Shown here in pieces: positions 25,563 through 34,165 of a stretch of 64,000 nucleotides of DNA (position 1 is its first letter; the number at the start of each line of letters is the position of its first letter). The stretch comes from an uncultured Methylococcaceae bacterium. GTDB lineage: Bacteria; Pseudomonadota; Gammaproteobacteria; Methylococcales; Methylococcaceae. The stretch covers positions 1-64,000 of the forward strand of contig CAIZPP010000091.1 of NCBI GenBank assembly GCA_903934875.1. The letters are read 5' to 3'. The position numbers were made by a program, and so were the translations under genes. The notes beneath the pieces were generated by a model that saw nothing but the letters and a program-made list of their open reading frames with translations, was not told the DNA's origin and searched no databases.

Positions 25563-26705
25563 TCAGGCTTGGCTCTTTCCAAGCATCAGTTCGGCAAACA
25601 GGCTCGCATAACTGCCCACCGTTTGCGCCACCGAATGATGTGCTTCAAAGTACGCACGGCAGTTGCGCCCAGTTCCGCTCCAAGCCTGCTCATCGTCCAG
25701 CAGGCTTTTCACCTTGCCCGCCATTTGCACCGCGTCGGACACGACAATTTCCACGGCACGGCCTTCGTGGCGTGCGCCCGTATCGAAGAAACTGACCGTC
25801 GGCATGCGACGCGACCAGGCTTGCAGGAAAGTGTTCGGGAACCCCTCGGATTCGGAAGTGTTCACGAACAGGCTTGCCCCATCGAACTGTGCGTCAATGT
25901 CTGCAAAGGGAACGAAGCCTATAAATTCCAAATTGGGCAGCAATGCGGCTTGAGTGCGAATCTCCTCAAAATAATGCAGTCCATCTTTGCCGCTCGCGGC
26001 ACCGCCAACCATGCGAAAGCGTTTGTCGGGCAACCTCCGCGCCAGTTCGAGGAACAGCTCCGGGCGTTTCCAGCGCCTGATGGTAGCCGCCCAAAGCACA
26101 TAGCCGTCGTGCCGGGGATTGGCGTTTCCAGGTTCAGCGCCGCAACTGTCGATCAACAAGGGATTGAGTTTCCACACAGAACGGGCAGCTTCATATTGCA
26201 AGGCATTCTGCACAACGACCGCATGGGCATGAGGCAGGGCGTTGCGAAAAAGCCACTTGTCATGGGCAAATTGTATTAGGGGCACGGATGGGTCAAAATC
26301 CAAATCGTGAGCTGCTGCAAAAACAAAACGGCGCCTGTGTAAAGCGCAAAAAGCCGCCACCCAAGCGGTCAGCCTACTGCAACCCATCTGGTAGTAAATG
26401 TCCGCATCGGCCCGCGCCATCGCCCGCCATAGCATGCTCAGCCGCGGATGGATGGCTCGCAAGCCCGGTATTCCCGCGTCCGGGGCATAGGTGCGGTGCA
26501 AGGTCACGCCACCAATTTCCAGCGTCTGCGCCTGGCCGTAATCCATAGAAACCATCGAAACCTCATACCCCTCTGCGGCCAAGCCTTTGGAAATCAGACT
26601 CTGCTGCACTTGGGTACCACCCACTTGGTCGATGCGGCGGTCACAGGCCAACACGGGATACGTGTCCAGTGCCACGAAACAAACACGCGGTTTTTTGGAT
26701 ATCAC
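25563..26705 (-). CDS. GT4-like glycosyltransferase, second of a tandem pair
   Basis: This gene encodes 380 residues starting at a GTG (26703-26705) with AGGAGA about 5 nt upstream, one of the clearest ribosome-binding sites in the cluster. The N-terminus RVCFVALDTYPVLACDRRI, GGTQVQQSLISKGL and the C-terminal SESEGFPNTFLQAWSRRMPT align with the paralogue downstream. The second acidic residue of the E-x7-E motif is Gln here too. The upstream repeat copy ends 17 bp away, leaving just enough space for the ribosome-binding site. Confidence 0.9.
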   Translation of the reverse strand: MISKKPRVCFVALDTYPVLACDRRIDQVGGTQVQQSLISKGLAAEGYEVSMVSMDYGQAQTLEIGGVTLHRTYAPDAGIPGLRAIHPRLSMLWRAMARADADIYYQMGCSRLTAWVAAFCALHRRRFVFAAAHDLDFDPSVPLIQFAHDKWLFRNALPHAHAVVVQNALQYEAARSVWKLNPLLIDSCGAEPGNANPRHDGYVLWAATIRRWKRPELFLELARRLPDKRFRMVGGAASGKDGLHYFEEIRTQAALLPNLEFIGFVPFADIDAQFDGASLFVNTSESEGFPNTFLQAWSRRMPTVSFFDTGARHEGRAVEIVVSDAVQMAGKVKSLLDDEQAWSGTGRNCRAYFEAHHSVAQTVGSYASLFAELMLGKSQA

Positions 26706-26722
26706 CAGCTATCTCCTACATA

Positions 26723-26848
26723 TACAGCGTTTTTTCTTAACCAAGAAAAAAATAATAAAGGACAACTCAAGCAAACCACCCATTGTGTGAATTGCTTTGC
26801 AAAATGATATAGCTCAACAAGTAACTCTTTGATGTTGAAAACGCTGTA
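26723..26848 (-). repeat. Intergenic repeat, subtype A, 126 bp
   Basis: It starts TACAGCGTTTTTTCTTAACC and ends TTTGATGTTGAAAACGCTGTA. The interior is a slightly longer A type. It ends 2 bp before the asnB stop codon. Confidence 0.92.
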
Positions 26849-26850
26849 TA

Positions 26851-28764
26851 TCACTGCCATTGTTCATGCCACATTTGGAACGCCAGCAAAGTCCACACTT
26901 TGTTTACTGCCCTGTCGTCGCCTTGTCGGAGCGCACGCACCGTCCTATGTACGGTATTGCCATCCAGTATGTTAGCCTCACGGATGCGGTCAAGGTTTAA
27001 ATATTCATCCACAAGGTATCCCAAATCCCCCCGCAGCCATTCCAGCAGGGGGATGCCGAAACCTTGCTTGGGGCGGTCCACTAGCTCACGCGGAACGTGG
27101 CGGTACAGCACTTTTTTGAGGATATGCTTGGGACCCAGCGGTCCGCGGCGCAGATGCAAAGGCAGGCGGAAGGCAAACTCAACCACGCGGTGGTCGATTA
27201 AAGGTTCCCTGCCTTCTATACTGGCCGCCATGGTTGCCCGGTCCACCTTGGCAAGGATGTCGCCCGGCAGGTAATTATGCAAATCCCACAGGCACAAAGT
27301 TTCCTCCAGCGCACCGGGATAAGCATCCGCCGACTCCCTAAAAGGCTCATACCCACCCAGCAGCCCATTCAATTCGCCAGGGTTCCAATGCGACAAGGAG
27401 CGTTCATAAAGCATGCCCGCCGTATCTGCGGAAAGGTAGTTGTCAATGCTCCGGGCCTTCCAAACGGTGTTAAGCTTGAGTTGCCGACGCAATGCCATAG
27501 GCATGGGTGTCACATCCAATAAGTTGCCCAGGCTTTCCATCGGCGTGGCCGACAGCCCCAGGCAGATGGCATCGCGAAGCAGCCTAGGGATACGGCCGCG
27601 TTTCCCCCAATGCCTTATCACACTGGTGTAAATATTGTAGCCGCTGAAAAGTTCGTCACCGCCGTCGGCTGATAGCACGACCTTGACCTGGTCGGCGGCT
27701 ATCTTCGACACTAAGTAAGTGGGAATGCCAGACTGGTCAGCGAACGGTTCGTCGTACAATTTGGCCCAGCCTGGCAGGATGCGCATGGCCTCGCCGACAT
27801 CAAGAATGCATTCGGTATGCCGGGTGCCAAGATAGTCCGCCACCCGCTTGGCGTACCCTGCCTCGTTCACATAGTCGGCATTAAATCCAATGGTGAAAGT
27901 GTTGATGGGGGTTGCCGCTTGTTTTTGCAACAGAGCGGCCAGTAACGAGGAATCGATGCCGCCGGACAGGAATACGCCCACCGGCACATCGGAGACAAGG
28001 CGAAGACCGAAGGCATCGGCCAGCAAGGCCTCCAACTGGTCAGCCAAGTCATCTTCCGACCCCTCCAGAGGCTGGCCCAAGACATCCAGCACAGACCAGT
28101 AGCGCCTTTCCTTTGGCTCCCCCGTCACTCCCAAGCGCACACTGCACCCGGGCGACACCTTGTGGACTGCGCGGTAGATGCTGCGTGGGGCGTTGATATA
28201 ACCAAAGCGGAAAAAATCCCCCATAGCAGCATGGTCAAGCTCGTGCTGCCAATGGGGAAAGGCGCGCAATGCCTTGAGCTCCGAACCAAACCATAAAGTT
28301 TGCCCGTCCCAGCCATAGTAAAGTGGCTTGACCCCCAAACGGTCACGGATCAGCGTGATGACTTTTTCCTGCGTATCCCACAAGGCGATGGCAAACATGC
28401 CAATGAAGCGCTGCACCGCATCGATTCCCCAATGCGCAAACGCCGCCAACACCACCTCGGTATCACTGCTGCTGTGGAAGCTGTAACCTGCGGCTTCGAG
28501 TTCCGGGCGCAAGGCCCGGAAATTATAGACTTCCCCATTGAACACCATGGCAAAGCGCCCGTCGGGTGTCAGCATGGGCTGGTGGCCACCCGGCGACAAG
28601 TCGAGAATGGACAGGCGCGTATGGCCCAAGCCCACGTTTTCGCCTATCCACATGCCCGAGTCATCGGGTCCGCGGTGTTCCAGAGTTGCAACCGCCTTTG
28701 GCAACGATGCCTGCAAATCGGACGCATCCGCCTGCCGGGAGAAATATCCAGTAATTCCACACAT
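26851..28764 (-). CDS. asnB: Asparagine synthase (glutamine-hydrolysing)
   Basis: This gene encodes 637 residues. The N-terminal class II glutamine amidotransferase domain starts with the catalytic Cys2 (MCGITGYFSR) and has FNGEVYNFRAL. The C-terminal synthetase domain carries the PP-loop SGGIDSSLLAALL and SADGGDELFSGYN. In EPS loci, AsnB homologues often amidate carboxylated sugars or amino-acid substituents rather than serving general asparagine supply, so glycan modification is likely. The start codon touches a degraded repeat terminus at 28765, and no ribosome-binding site is visible. Confidence 0.93.
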   Translation of the reverse strand: MCGITGYFSRQADASDLQASLPKAVATLEHRGPDDSGMWIGENVGLGHTRLSILDLSPGGHQPMLTPDGRFAMVFNGEVYNFRALRPELEAAGYSFHSSSDTEVVLAAFAHWGIDAVQRFIGMFAIALWDTQEKVITLIRDRLGVKPLYYGWDGQTLWFGSELKALRAFPHWQHELDHAAMGDFFRFGYINAPRSIYRAVHKVSPGCSVRLGVTGEPKERRYWSVLDVLGQPLEGSEDDLADQLEALLADAFGLRLVSDVPVGVFLSGGIDSSLLAALLQKQAATPINTFTIGFNADYVNEAGYAKRVADYLGTRHTECILDVGEAMRILPGWAKLYDEPFADQSGIPTYLVSKIAADQVKVVLSADGGDELFSGYNIYTSVIRHWGKRGRIPRLLRDAICLGLSATPMESLGNLLDVTPMPMALRRQLKLNTVWKARSIDNYLSADTAGMLYERSLSHWNPGELNGLLGGYEPFRESADAYPGALEETLCLWDLHNYLPGDILAKVDRATMAASIEGREPLIDHRVVEFAFRLPLHLRRGPLGPKHILKKVLYRHVPRELVDRPKQGFGIPLLEWLRGDLGYLVDEYLNLDRIREANILDGNTVHRTVRALRQGDDRAVNKVWTLLAFQMWHEQWQ

Positions 28765-28797
28765 ATAGGGCGTTTTTAATATCGAATAATTACTTCA
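28765..28797 (+). repeat. Degraded subtype A left end, interrupted by a MITE
   Basis: TATAGGGCGTTTTTAATATC matches the A-type left end with changes in the first bases. It continues to TTACTTCA, where the 137-bp element at 28798 is inserted. Nothing of the A interior is obvious beyond that insertion. Confidence 0.65.
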
Positions 28798-28934
28798 CTG
28801 ATGTTACGTAGTCATCGCTAGAAGATGGCAACTTGTGGAGTGCGGCGACTCGTCGCCGCTGGACGCAAAAGGCGGCGACGAGTCGCCGCACTCCACAACA
28901 TCCGGGCTACAGCTACACGGTTGCGTAACATCAG
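28798..28934. mobile_element. MITE of 137 bp with 8-bp target duplication
   Basis: The terminal inverted repeats are CTGATGTTACG at the left and CGTAACATCAG at the right. Identical TTACTTCA octamers flank both sides (28790-28797 and 28935-28942), which is direct evidence of transposition. The centre is a perfect 27-bp inverted repeat (28833-28859 and 28872-28898) with a 12-nt loop. There is no coding capacity, so a transposase elsewhere in the genome must have moved it. It is inserted into an older member of the TACAGCG repeat family. Confidence 0.85.
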
Positions 28935-29051
28935 TTACTTCATTTACCAAAGATTGAGAGGTACTCTCACGAAACGTGATTCCATTTTACCACAGGCAGG
29001 CACTTAGGGGCGCTGAATATTGCGTGAACCCAGTAGTATCTGATGTTGCTG

Positions 29052-29126
29052 CCCAAAGGGTTGCCGCGCCTACTGCCCGGGCGTTTTACAGGGGTCATCA
29101 CCGCCGTGGGTCGGCAACCCTTTGGG
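29052..29126 (-). terminator. Perfect 15-bp inverted repeat spanning the glycosyltransferase stop
   Basis: CCCAAAGGGTTGCCG (29052-29066) and CGGCAACCCTTTGGG (29112-29126) are exact reverse complements separated by 45 nt. The stop codon at 29098 lies in the loop. There is no T-tract, so this is not a classical terminator. It may act as an RNA-stabilising or attenuating stem, or be an inverted duplication. Confidence 0.45.
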
Positions 29127-30252
29127 ATGCAAGCAACAATTCAAAAAGCCCCTCATAACGCCGGACCATCTGACTTTCGGTAAACTCACCTTCGAGTTTG
29201 CGTCTTGCGGCTACGCCCATGGCCGCCTGGAGGTCTGTATCCGCAAGTGCTTTTATCTGCCTGGCCAGTTGCTCGATATTGCCAGGCGCAAACAGCAAAC
29301 CGGTAAAGCCGTCTTCGATTTGCTCGGCAGCACCGCCAATGCGCGAGCTGATGACGGGCTTTGCCATAGCCATGGCTTCCAACACCGCAATGGAAAACGT
29401 TTCAACTGATGTCGATGCCATAACCATGCAATTGCAAACATCGAGATAAGGCCTGACGTCCGGCTGAAAACCTGTTATGCGTACACTGTCTTCCAGGCCA
29501 AGGCGTCTTGCAAGGCCTTCGATGTTTGCCCGTTCCACGCCCTCCCCGATGATCAGCAATTTGACTGGCAGGCCGTCTTTCGCCACTTTCGCCAACGCGT
29601 GCAAAATATCGACATGGCGCTTTTCAGGCCGGAGGGAGGCGCATATCCCCAATACATAGTCTTGCCGCGCAAACCCATATTTTTCACGCACCGCATCAGA
29701 CTGGCCCGTATCGGGGGATGGCCCAAACGACGCAGGGTCAATGCCGTTCCTTATAGTGACCGCGTAACGGGTTTTAAGGTTTCTCGATTTTGTCCAATAT
29801 TCCTGTTGGTTGCCCGACACAAAGACAACAGCGTTGAAACAGGCAAATAGATGGCGAAACACGAGCCTCATCTTCAGCTTTTCATAGCGGTTGAGCAAAT
29901 CTGTGGTGTGGAACACCTCAACCAAGCGGGAATGACAGCCTGATATTAAACGGGCAGCATAGGCGTAAATCGTCGGATACTCGTTAACGCATACGATGAT
30001 GGAAATATTATGCTTTTTTATATAATCGGCGATTTTAAAAATGGATCCAAAACTAAATCGGGATTGCCGTTCAAGCTGGACAAAGCCACTTAATCTGCGC
30101 GTATTGAGTTGCGGCAACAAACGATCCTCTTGACTTAAACAGATCAGGTGCAAAGAGAATCGTTGCGTATCTATAGAGTTTAATAGACTGATGGCATGTT
30201 TTTCCGCACCACCGAATGTCAGTGAGTTTATTAGAAATAGAACCGAATTCAT
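29098..30252 (-). CDS. GT4-family glycosyltransferase
   Basis: This gene encodes 384 residues. The N-terminus MNSVLFLINSLTFGGAEKH is typical of the family, with GICASLRPEKRHVDIL in the linker and the C-terminal E-x7-E motif in VETFSIAVLEAMAMAKP, followed by SRIGGAAEQI. It probably transfers one sugar of the EPS repeat unit. The ATG lies only 1 bp from a repeat copy, so the leader region is made entirely of repeat sequence and shows no Shine-Dalgarno motif. Confidence 0.93.
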   Translation of the reverse strand: MNSVLFLINSLTFGGAEKHAISLLNSIDTQRFSLHLICLSQEDRLLPQLNTRRLSGFVQLERQSRFSFGSIFKIADYIKKHNISIIVCVNEYPTIYAYAARLISGCHSRLVEVFHTTDLLNRYEKLKMRLVFRHLFACFNAVVFVSGNQQEYWTKSRNLKTRYAVTIRNGIDPASFGPSPDTGQSDAVREKYGFARQDYVLGICASLRPEKRHVDILHALAKVAKDGLPVKLLIIGEGVERANIEGLARRLGLEDSVRITGFQPDVRPYLDVCNCMVMASTSVETFSIAVLEAMAMAKPVISSRIGGAAEQIEDGFTGLLFAPGNIEQLARQIKALADTDLQAAMGVAARRKLEGEFTESQMVRRYEGLFELLLASQRVADPRR

Positions 30253-30253
30253 A

Positions 30254-30448
30254 TACAGCGTTTTTAATATCGAAGAGTTACTCGTTGGGTTATATCATTT
30301 TGCAAAGTGGTTCATACACAGGATGGTTTGATTGAGTGTCCTTTATTATTTTTCTTTAGACTCTATCAGAAACCGCCCTTTGGTCCAGCAGTTGCGCCGA
30401 CGCTAGATGGCTTTATGATAATGTCTTTTGTTAAGAAAAAACGCTGTA
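30254..30448 (+). repeat. Intergenic repeat, subtype A, interrupted by a 69-bp insert
   Basis: It starts TACAGCGTTTTTAATATCGA and ends TTAAGAAAAAACGCTGTA. All A-type sequence is present but split after TTATTATTTTTCTTT by the foreign segment 30358-30426. The sequence after the right end resembles that after the copy at 7876 for about 30 bp and runs to the stop of the next gene. Confidence 0.92.
30358..30426. mobile_element. Short 69-bp insertion inside a repeat copy
   Basis: The segment begins AGACTCTATCAG and ends GATAATGTCT, so it has short AGAC/GTCT termini. It is flanked by TTT on both sides, where an uninterrupted copy has one TTT. This suggests insertion with a 3-bp duplication. It has no coding capacity and its origin is unknown; it could be a transposon end remnant. 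Confidence 0.5.
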
Positions 30449-30476
30449 CATAAATGCAAATGGCGACTCCTACGGG

Positions 30477-31910
30477 TCAGTTTGGCAATTGGATGCGAAA
30501 GTAAAACACCTTTGCATTGCCTGAATTGTCTGCATTATAGCAATTGGCAGTGCTGTAATCGATGCCCGTTGTATACGAAACGGTGCATGCGCCCATGATC
30601 CCGTCGATCACATTGGCCGGTGCCGACCCGCCTCGCGGGACAGCGATGAAAGTATTGCCATCTATCGCATAAGGCGCGAATGCGCCGGACAGATCGTATT
30701 TTGTCCCCAACGAAAAACTGGCGGTGTTGCCCGTCCCGGTTTCAACCAGAGGGTAAAGGACCATCTGCGTATACCGGGTTCCTTTGTTACTCCACAACAG
30801 CCATAGCCGCCCATTAGCACCTTGGTAAATGCGGATACTGCCGTAAGGCGGCAACCCCATGTTTGACGTGAAAAAATCGTTCCCTGTCGCGGAATCCGCA
30901 ACCGCCAGGAACAGTTGCTGTTTGGCTGGACTGACGCTGGTATCTATCTCCAAGTACCCGATAAACAGGCGTCCTTTGCTATCCAGGTAGCTTTCATGCA
31001 TCCTCCGCTCGGGCGCTGCGGTCACCCCAGAGGGGCAGGACAGCGGTGCCACATTCACGACACTGTTAATTGTAACCGGATTGGCATTGGGGTCCGACCA
31101 CCAAATCTTGGTGCCATTAAAGACATAGGGAAAACCGGCCATCTTGGATATCCCCGCAGCATCCTTATAGAGGTCTCTCTGGGATATCGCCAAAAGCCCT
31201 ACACCCTGCGGAGTTTTGACGCTAGGATAGAGATAATCGTAAGCATGGCGATAATTTGTCGATACCGCGTTGTAATTACCCCAAACATAAGCGCTTCCGT
31301 TGTTTTTTCCGCAGATGTAATCAGTATCGGTAATCAGAGTTTGCGGTACGCCGGGCGGAAAGTATTCGTGGCTTGCCTTCAGGCAAAGCGTACCGTCAGA
31401 ACCGATTCCCACGCCATCGTAATGCCTTTCGGTAATTTTCAACTGTTGCCAGCTTCCCGGAATCGCTTGTTGGTTAAACGCAGGGCCATGCCAGATGCCA
31501 GGCAATCCGTTCGGCCAGGCTACGACCAGCAAAGTGTCGTGCACAGGATCCCTGAGAAGATGGGCGTTGTCGCTGGTATGGCCTGTGGCAATTTCAGCCC
31601 AAGCCGAGCTGCTGTCATTCCGCTGCATCAGCCTCCATTGCGGGTTGCCGGTGGCATCTTGGCGCAGATAGAGGAGGCTGATTTGGCCATCGGCACTCTG
31701 TACGATCCTCGGCTGGTTGCCACCCCAACTGTTTCCAACAATGGCCAGTTGAAGATTGCTTGCATCATTGGCCACCTGCTCGAAACGCACAACGGACGGG
31801 GAGCTGGTTGCCTGCAACGCACAAGAGGTTCCGGCAAAAGTTGCCAGCAAGAAAAACAATCGTTTGATATTCCTAATGGTTTTTTTCATGGCACGACCCA
31901 TTGGTTTCAT
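30477..31910 (-). CDS. Secreted beta-propeller-like protein (BNR/sialidase-type repeats)
   Basis: This gene encodes 477 residues with an N-terminal signal peptide (the third Met, MKKTIRNIKRLFFLLATFAG, is the likeliest start), ending near CALQA. The mature part is rich in beta strands with repeated motifs of the type GNPQWRLMQR, GSDGTLCLK, DSKGRLFIGYLE and GANGRLWLLWS, resembling BNR/Asp-box propeller blades. Three or four Cys near the C-terminus may form disulfides. It lies between the EpsG-like and a glycosyltransferase gene, suggesting extracellular processing or binding of the EPS (glycan lyase or hydrolase-like). No catalytic residues can be assigned. Confidence 0.72.
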   Translation of the reverse strand: MKPMGRAMKKTIRNIKRLFFLLATFAGTSCALQATSSPSVVRFEQVANDASNLQLAIVGNSWGGNQPRIVQSADGQISLLYLRQDATGNPQWRLMQRNDSSSAWAEIATGHTSDNAHLLRDPVHDTLLVVAWPNGLPGIWHGPAFNQQAIPGSWQQLKITERHYDGVGIGSDGTLCLKASHEYFPPGVPQTLITDTDYICGKNNGSAYVWGNYNAVSTNYRHAYDYLYPSVKTPQGVGLLAISQRDLYKDAAGISKMAGFPYVFNGTKIWWSDPNANPVTINSVVNVAPLSCPSGVTAAPERRMHESYLDSKGRLFIGYLEIDTSVSPAKQQLFLAVADSATGNDFFTSNMGLPPYGSIRIYQGANGRLWLLWSNKGTRYTQMVLYPLVETGTGNTASFSLGTKYDLSGAFAPYAIDGNTFIAVPRGGSAPANVIDGIMGACTVSYTTGIDYSTANCYNADNSGNAKVFYFRIQLPN

Positions 31911-31922
31911 AGAAAATTACAG

Positions 31923-32765
31923 CTAGGATTCACTCAGTACAACACCTATAATCAGCGCCTTGGCGGAGGTTATCTGGGCTTGCAACGCCAGCGCCTCCTT
32001 GATGCGGGTATCATGCTTGCGGATGACCAGCAAGGCCTCGCCGGTTTCCGCAGCGATGTTTTGTGTGTCGGCATAGAGCAGGCTGTTAGGCGTATCCAGC
32101 AAGGTAATATCGTAACTATTAGCCAATTCGCGCATCAGCGCCCTAAACGACGGCCGCCCCAGAAGCTCTTGGGGATTGGGCGGCAAAGTACCCGCCGGCA
32201 GCACGGACAAATCGACGAACGAGGAGATTTTGCAGATTGCCTCCATGCCGACGGACCCGACCAGCAAATCCGACAATCCCTGCCGCTTATCGATATTGAA
32301 TAACTGATGCTGGCGGGGGTCGCGCAAGTTGGCATCCACCAGCACCGTGCGCTGGCCCAGTTGGGAAAACACGATGGCCAGGTTTGCCGTCAGCAAGCTG
32401 CAAGCGTCCTCCGAACCCAACCCCACCAGAGCCAATTGCCTATGCTGCCTGTCGAACCAGTGCAGGGCAAGCTGGCTGCGCAAACTGCGGATTGCTTCGA
32501 CCGCTGGAGTAAAAGGTTGGTAAGCGGCCACCAGTTTCTCGCTGAACCCACCCTCGCCAGGCTGCAGGTAAGGGTAATGGAACTGTTGCGCGAGCATTTG
32601 GAGGATGTCGGATTCAGCGACCATCCCGAGCTTGACCGCCGCCTCCCCAAAACGCAGTCCCTGCTCTTTCTGGCAATGTTCGATCAACTCCATGTCCGAC
32701 AATTTCAGCTTGCCGGCATCCAGCAATAGTCTGCCGATGTTTTTATTAGGATTGAACTCTTTCAT
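31923..32765 (-). CDS. epsG: EpsG-like BY-kinase-family protein with degenerate Walker A
   Basis: This gene encodes 280 residues. An N-terminal GspE/MshEN-like helical segment (NIGRLLLDAGKLKLSDMELI, about 1-70) precedes a CpsD/Wzc-type P-loop domain. The Walker A equivalent reads LVGLGSEDACSLLTANLA and lacks the Lys of GxxxxGK[ST]. The Walker A' segment is VLVDANLRDPRQHQLF, with Asn where Asp is usual (DAD), and LLDTPNSLL is the Walker B region. No Tyr cluster is present at the C-terminus. EpsG proteins partner EpsF in controlling chain length; this copy may be a catalytically weak or regulatory form. It overlaps EpsF by 4 bp. Confidence 0.85.
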   Translation of the reverse strand: MKEFNPNKNIGRLLLDAGKLKLSDMELIEHCQKEQGLRFGEAAVKLGMVAESDILQMLAQQFHYPYLQPGEGGFSEKLVAAYQPFTPAVEAIRSLRSQLALHWFDRQHRQLALVGLGSEDACSLLTANLAIVFSQLGQRTVLVDANLRDPRQHQLFNIDKRQGLSDLLVGSVGMEAICKISSFVDLSVLPAGTLPPNPQELLGRPSFRALMRELANSYDITLLDTPNSLLYADTQNIAAETGEALLVIRKHDTRIKEALALQAQITSAKALIIGVVLSES

Positions 32766-34165
32766 TTACTCGGCCCCCGCCGCCGCCCCGCCCTAGATAC
32801 GCTGGCGGCGCTGATGACTGCCAACACAGGCAATCCCAAGCTTCCAGTAATGTCCTCGGCGGAACGGATGCGCCTGTCCATCACTTCTGACAGGAAACCA
32901 AAGCCCAGGCCTAGTAATGTACCCATCAGGAAAGACAGCGCTATATTCAGCACCACCTTGGGCTTGGCAGGCTTAAGCGGTGTGATGGCCGGGTTGAGCA
33001 CCGCAATATCGGTCAGGTTGCGCTGGCTCTCCAGTCGGATTTGGTTGGCGCGCTGAGTGGTGGAATCAAGCGCCGCCTGGGCGCTTGCCATTTCCTGTGC
33101 GAGCAGGTCGCTGCGGCCATGCTGCTGTTTCAACTCGATGACATGCGCCTTTTGTTCGGCCAGTGCTTTTTTAAGTTCGTTCTCGCGTTGCTGTGCCTGG
33201 GTTGCCGCATTTTCCATGGAACCCCGCGCAGATTGAATTTCGTCGGCTATTTTCTGCTTCAAGCTCTGCACTTCCGACATCGCACTTACATATTGAGGAT
33301 GGTTTTTATCAACGCGCACGGAAACCTCCGCCAGTTTGCGTTCCGCCTTGGCCAGTTCGCCCTTTAAGCTTTGGATGAGGTTATTGTTCAGGATTTCCGG
33401 CAATTCACCCAATTTGCCTTTGGCGTGCGCCCCGCTGATCTGGCGCTGCCGGGTGACGCTATCATAGGTTTGCGTTTGGGCAGTCACAAGTTGACTGGAC
33501 AACTCTGCCAAGCGGGCGCTTTCGACATCCAAGCGCCCTTCAACAGTCAGAACACCTGTTTCCCGCTGATAGTCCGACAATTGCTTCTGCGCCTCCTCCA
33601 CTCTGACGCGCAAGCCTTTGATCTGTTCGTCAAACCAAGCGGCCTGTTGGCGGGCGGGTTCCACCTTCAATTCCAGGCTGGTCTGGATGTAGGCTTGGAC
33701 AAAACTGTTGGCCAGTTTTGCGACTAATTGCGGGTCCGTTCCCTTGTAGCCGATAGTGATCACATTACTTTCCTTGGAAGGCTTAACCTCAAGGCTGGTC
33801 AGCAGATTATCCGCCAGCCAGTCGCGGATACTGCCTTGTCCCTTCGTGGCCAAGTTGAACGATTGAATGGTCTCCGGCTCCTGGTCAAGCTTTAGCATGT
33901 CAACCACTTTCAAAGCGACATTGTGGCTGCCGATAATATCCATTTGCGTGGCCATGTAACCGGGCAGCAGCATTGCCTGCATAACTATCCCGGTGATCGG
34001 ATCCGCCCCCTTATAATCAATCAATACCGATGTTGTCCCCACGTAAACTTTTTCCATCCGCAGGGTGACCGCAGTCGTCGTTGCAACCGTCAGGAAAAGT
34101 GTCAACAAAATAATACGCTTCCGCGCCAGCAGAATCAGGGCGAGTTGGGAAAAATTCATTATCAA
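32762..34165 (-). CDS. epsF: Chain-length determinant protein EpsF (Wzz family)
   Basis: This gene encodes 467 residues with two membrane spans, one near the N-terminus (IILLTLFLTVATTTAV) and one near the C-terminus (KVVLNIALSFLMGTLLGLGF), enclosing a long periplasmic coiled-coil region (about 170-400). The Wzz-type N-terminal domain is present and the second span carries the typical Pro/Gly pattern (PLKPAKPKV). It acts as the polysaccharide co-polymerase in the inner membrane with Wzy and EpsG. It overlaps EpsE and EpsG by 4 bp each, so the three are coupled. Confidence 0.93.
   Translation of the reverse strand: MIMNFSQLALILLARKRIILLTLFLTVATTTAVTLRMEKVYVGTTSVLIDYKGADPITGIVMQAMLLPGYMATQMDIIGSHNVALKVVDMLKLDQEPETIQSFNLATKGQGSIRDWLADNLLTSLEVKPSKESNVITIGYKGTDPQLVAKLANSFVQAYIQTSLELKVEPARQQAAWFDEQIKGLRVRVEEAQKQLSDYQRETGVLTVEGRLDVESARLAELSSQLVTAQTQTYDSVTRQRQISGAHAKGKLGELPEILNNNLIQSLKGELAKAERKLAEVSVRVDKNHPQYVSAMSEVQSLKQKIADEIQSARGSMENAATQAQQRENELKKALAEQKAHVIELKQQHGRSDLLAQEMASAQAALDSTTQRANQIRLESQRNLTDIAVLNPAITPLKPAKPKVVLNIALSFLMGTLLGLGFGFLSEVMDRRIRSAEDITGSLGLPVLAVISAASVSRAGRRRGPSK

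Noticed and set aside
31918-31926. TACAGC next to the EpsG stop codon
   Set aside because: Only six bases match the family terminus. Too short to call, although the position next to a stop fits the pattern.
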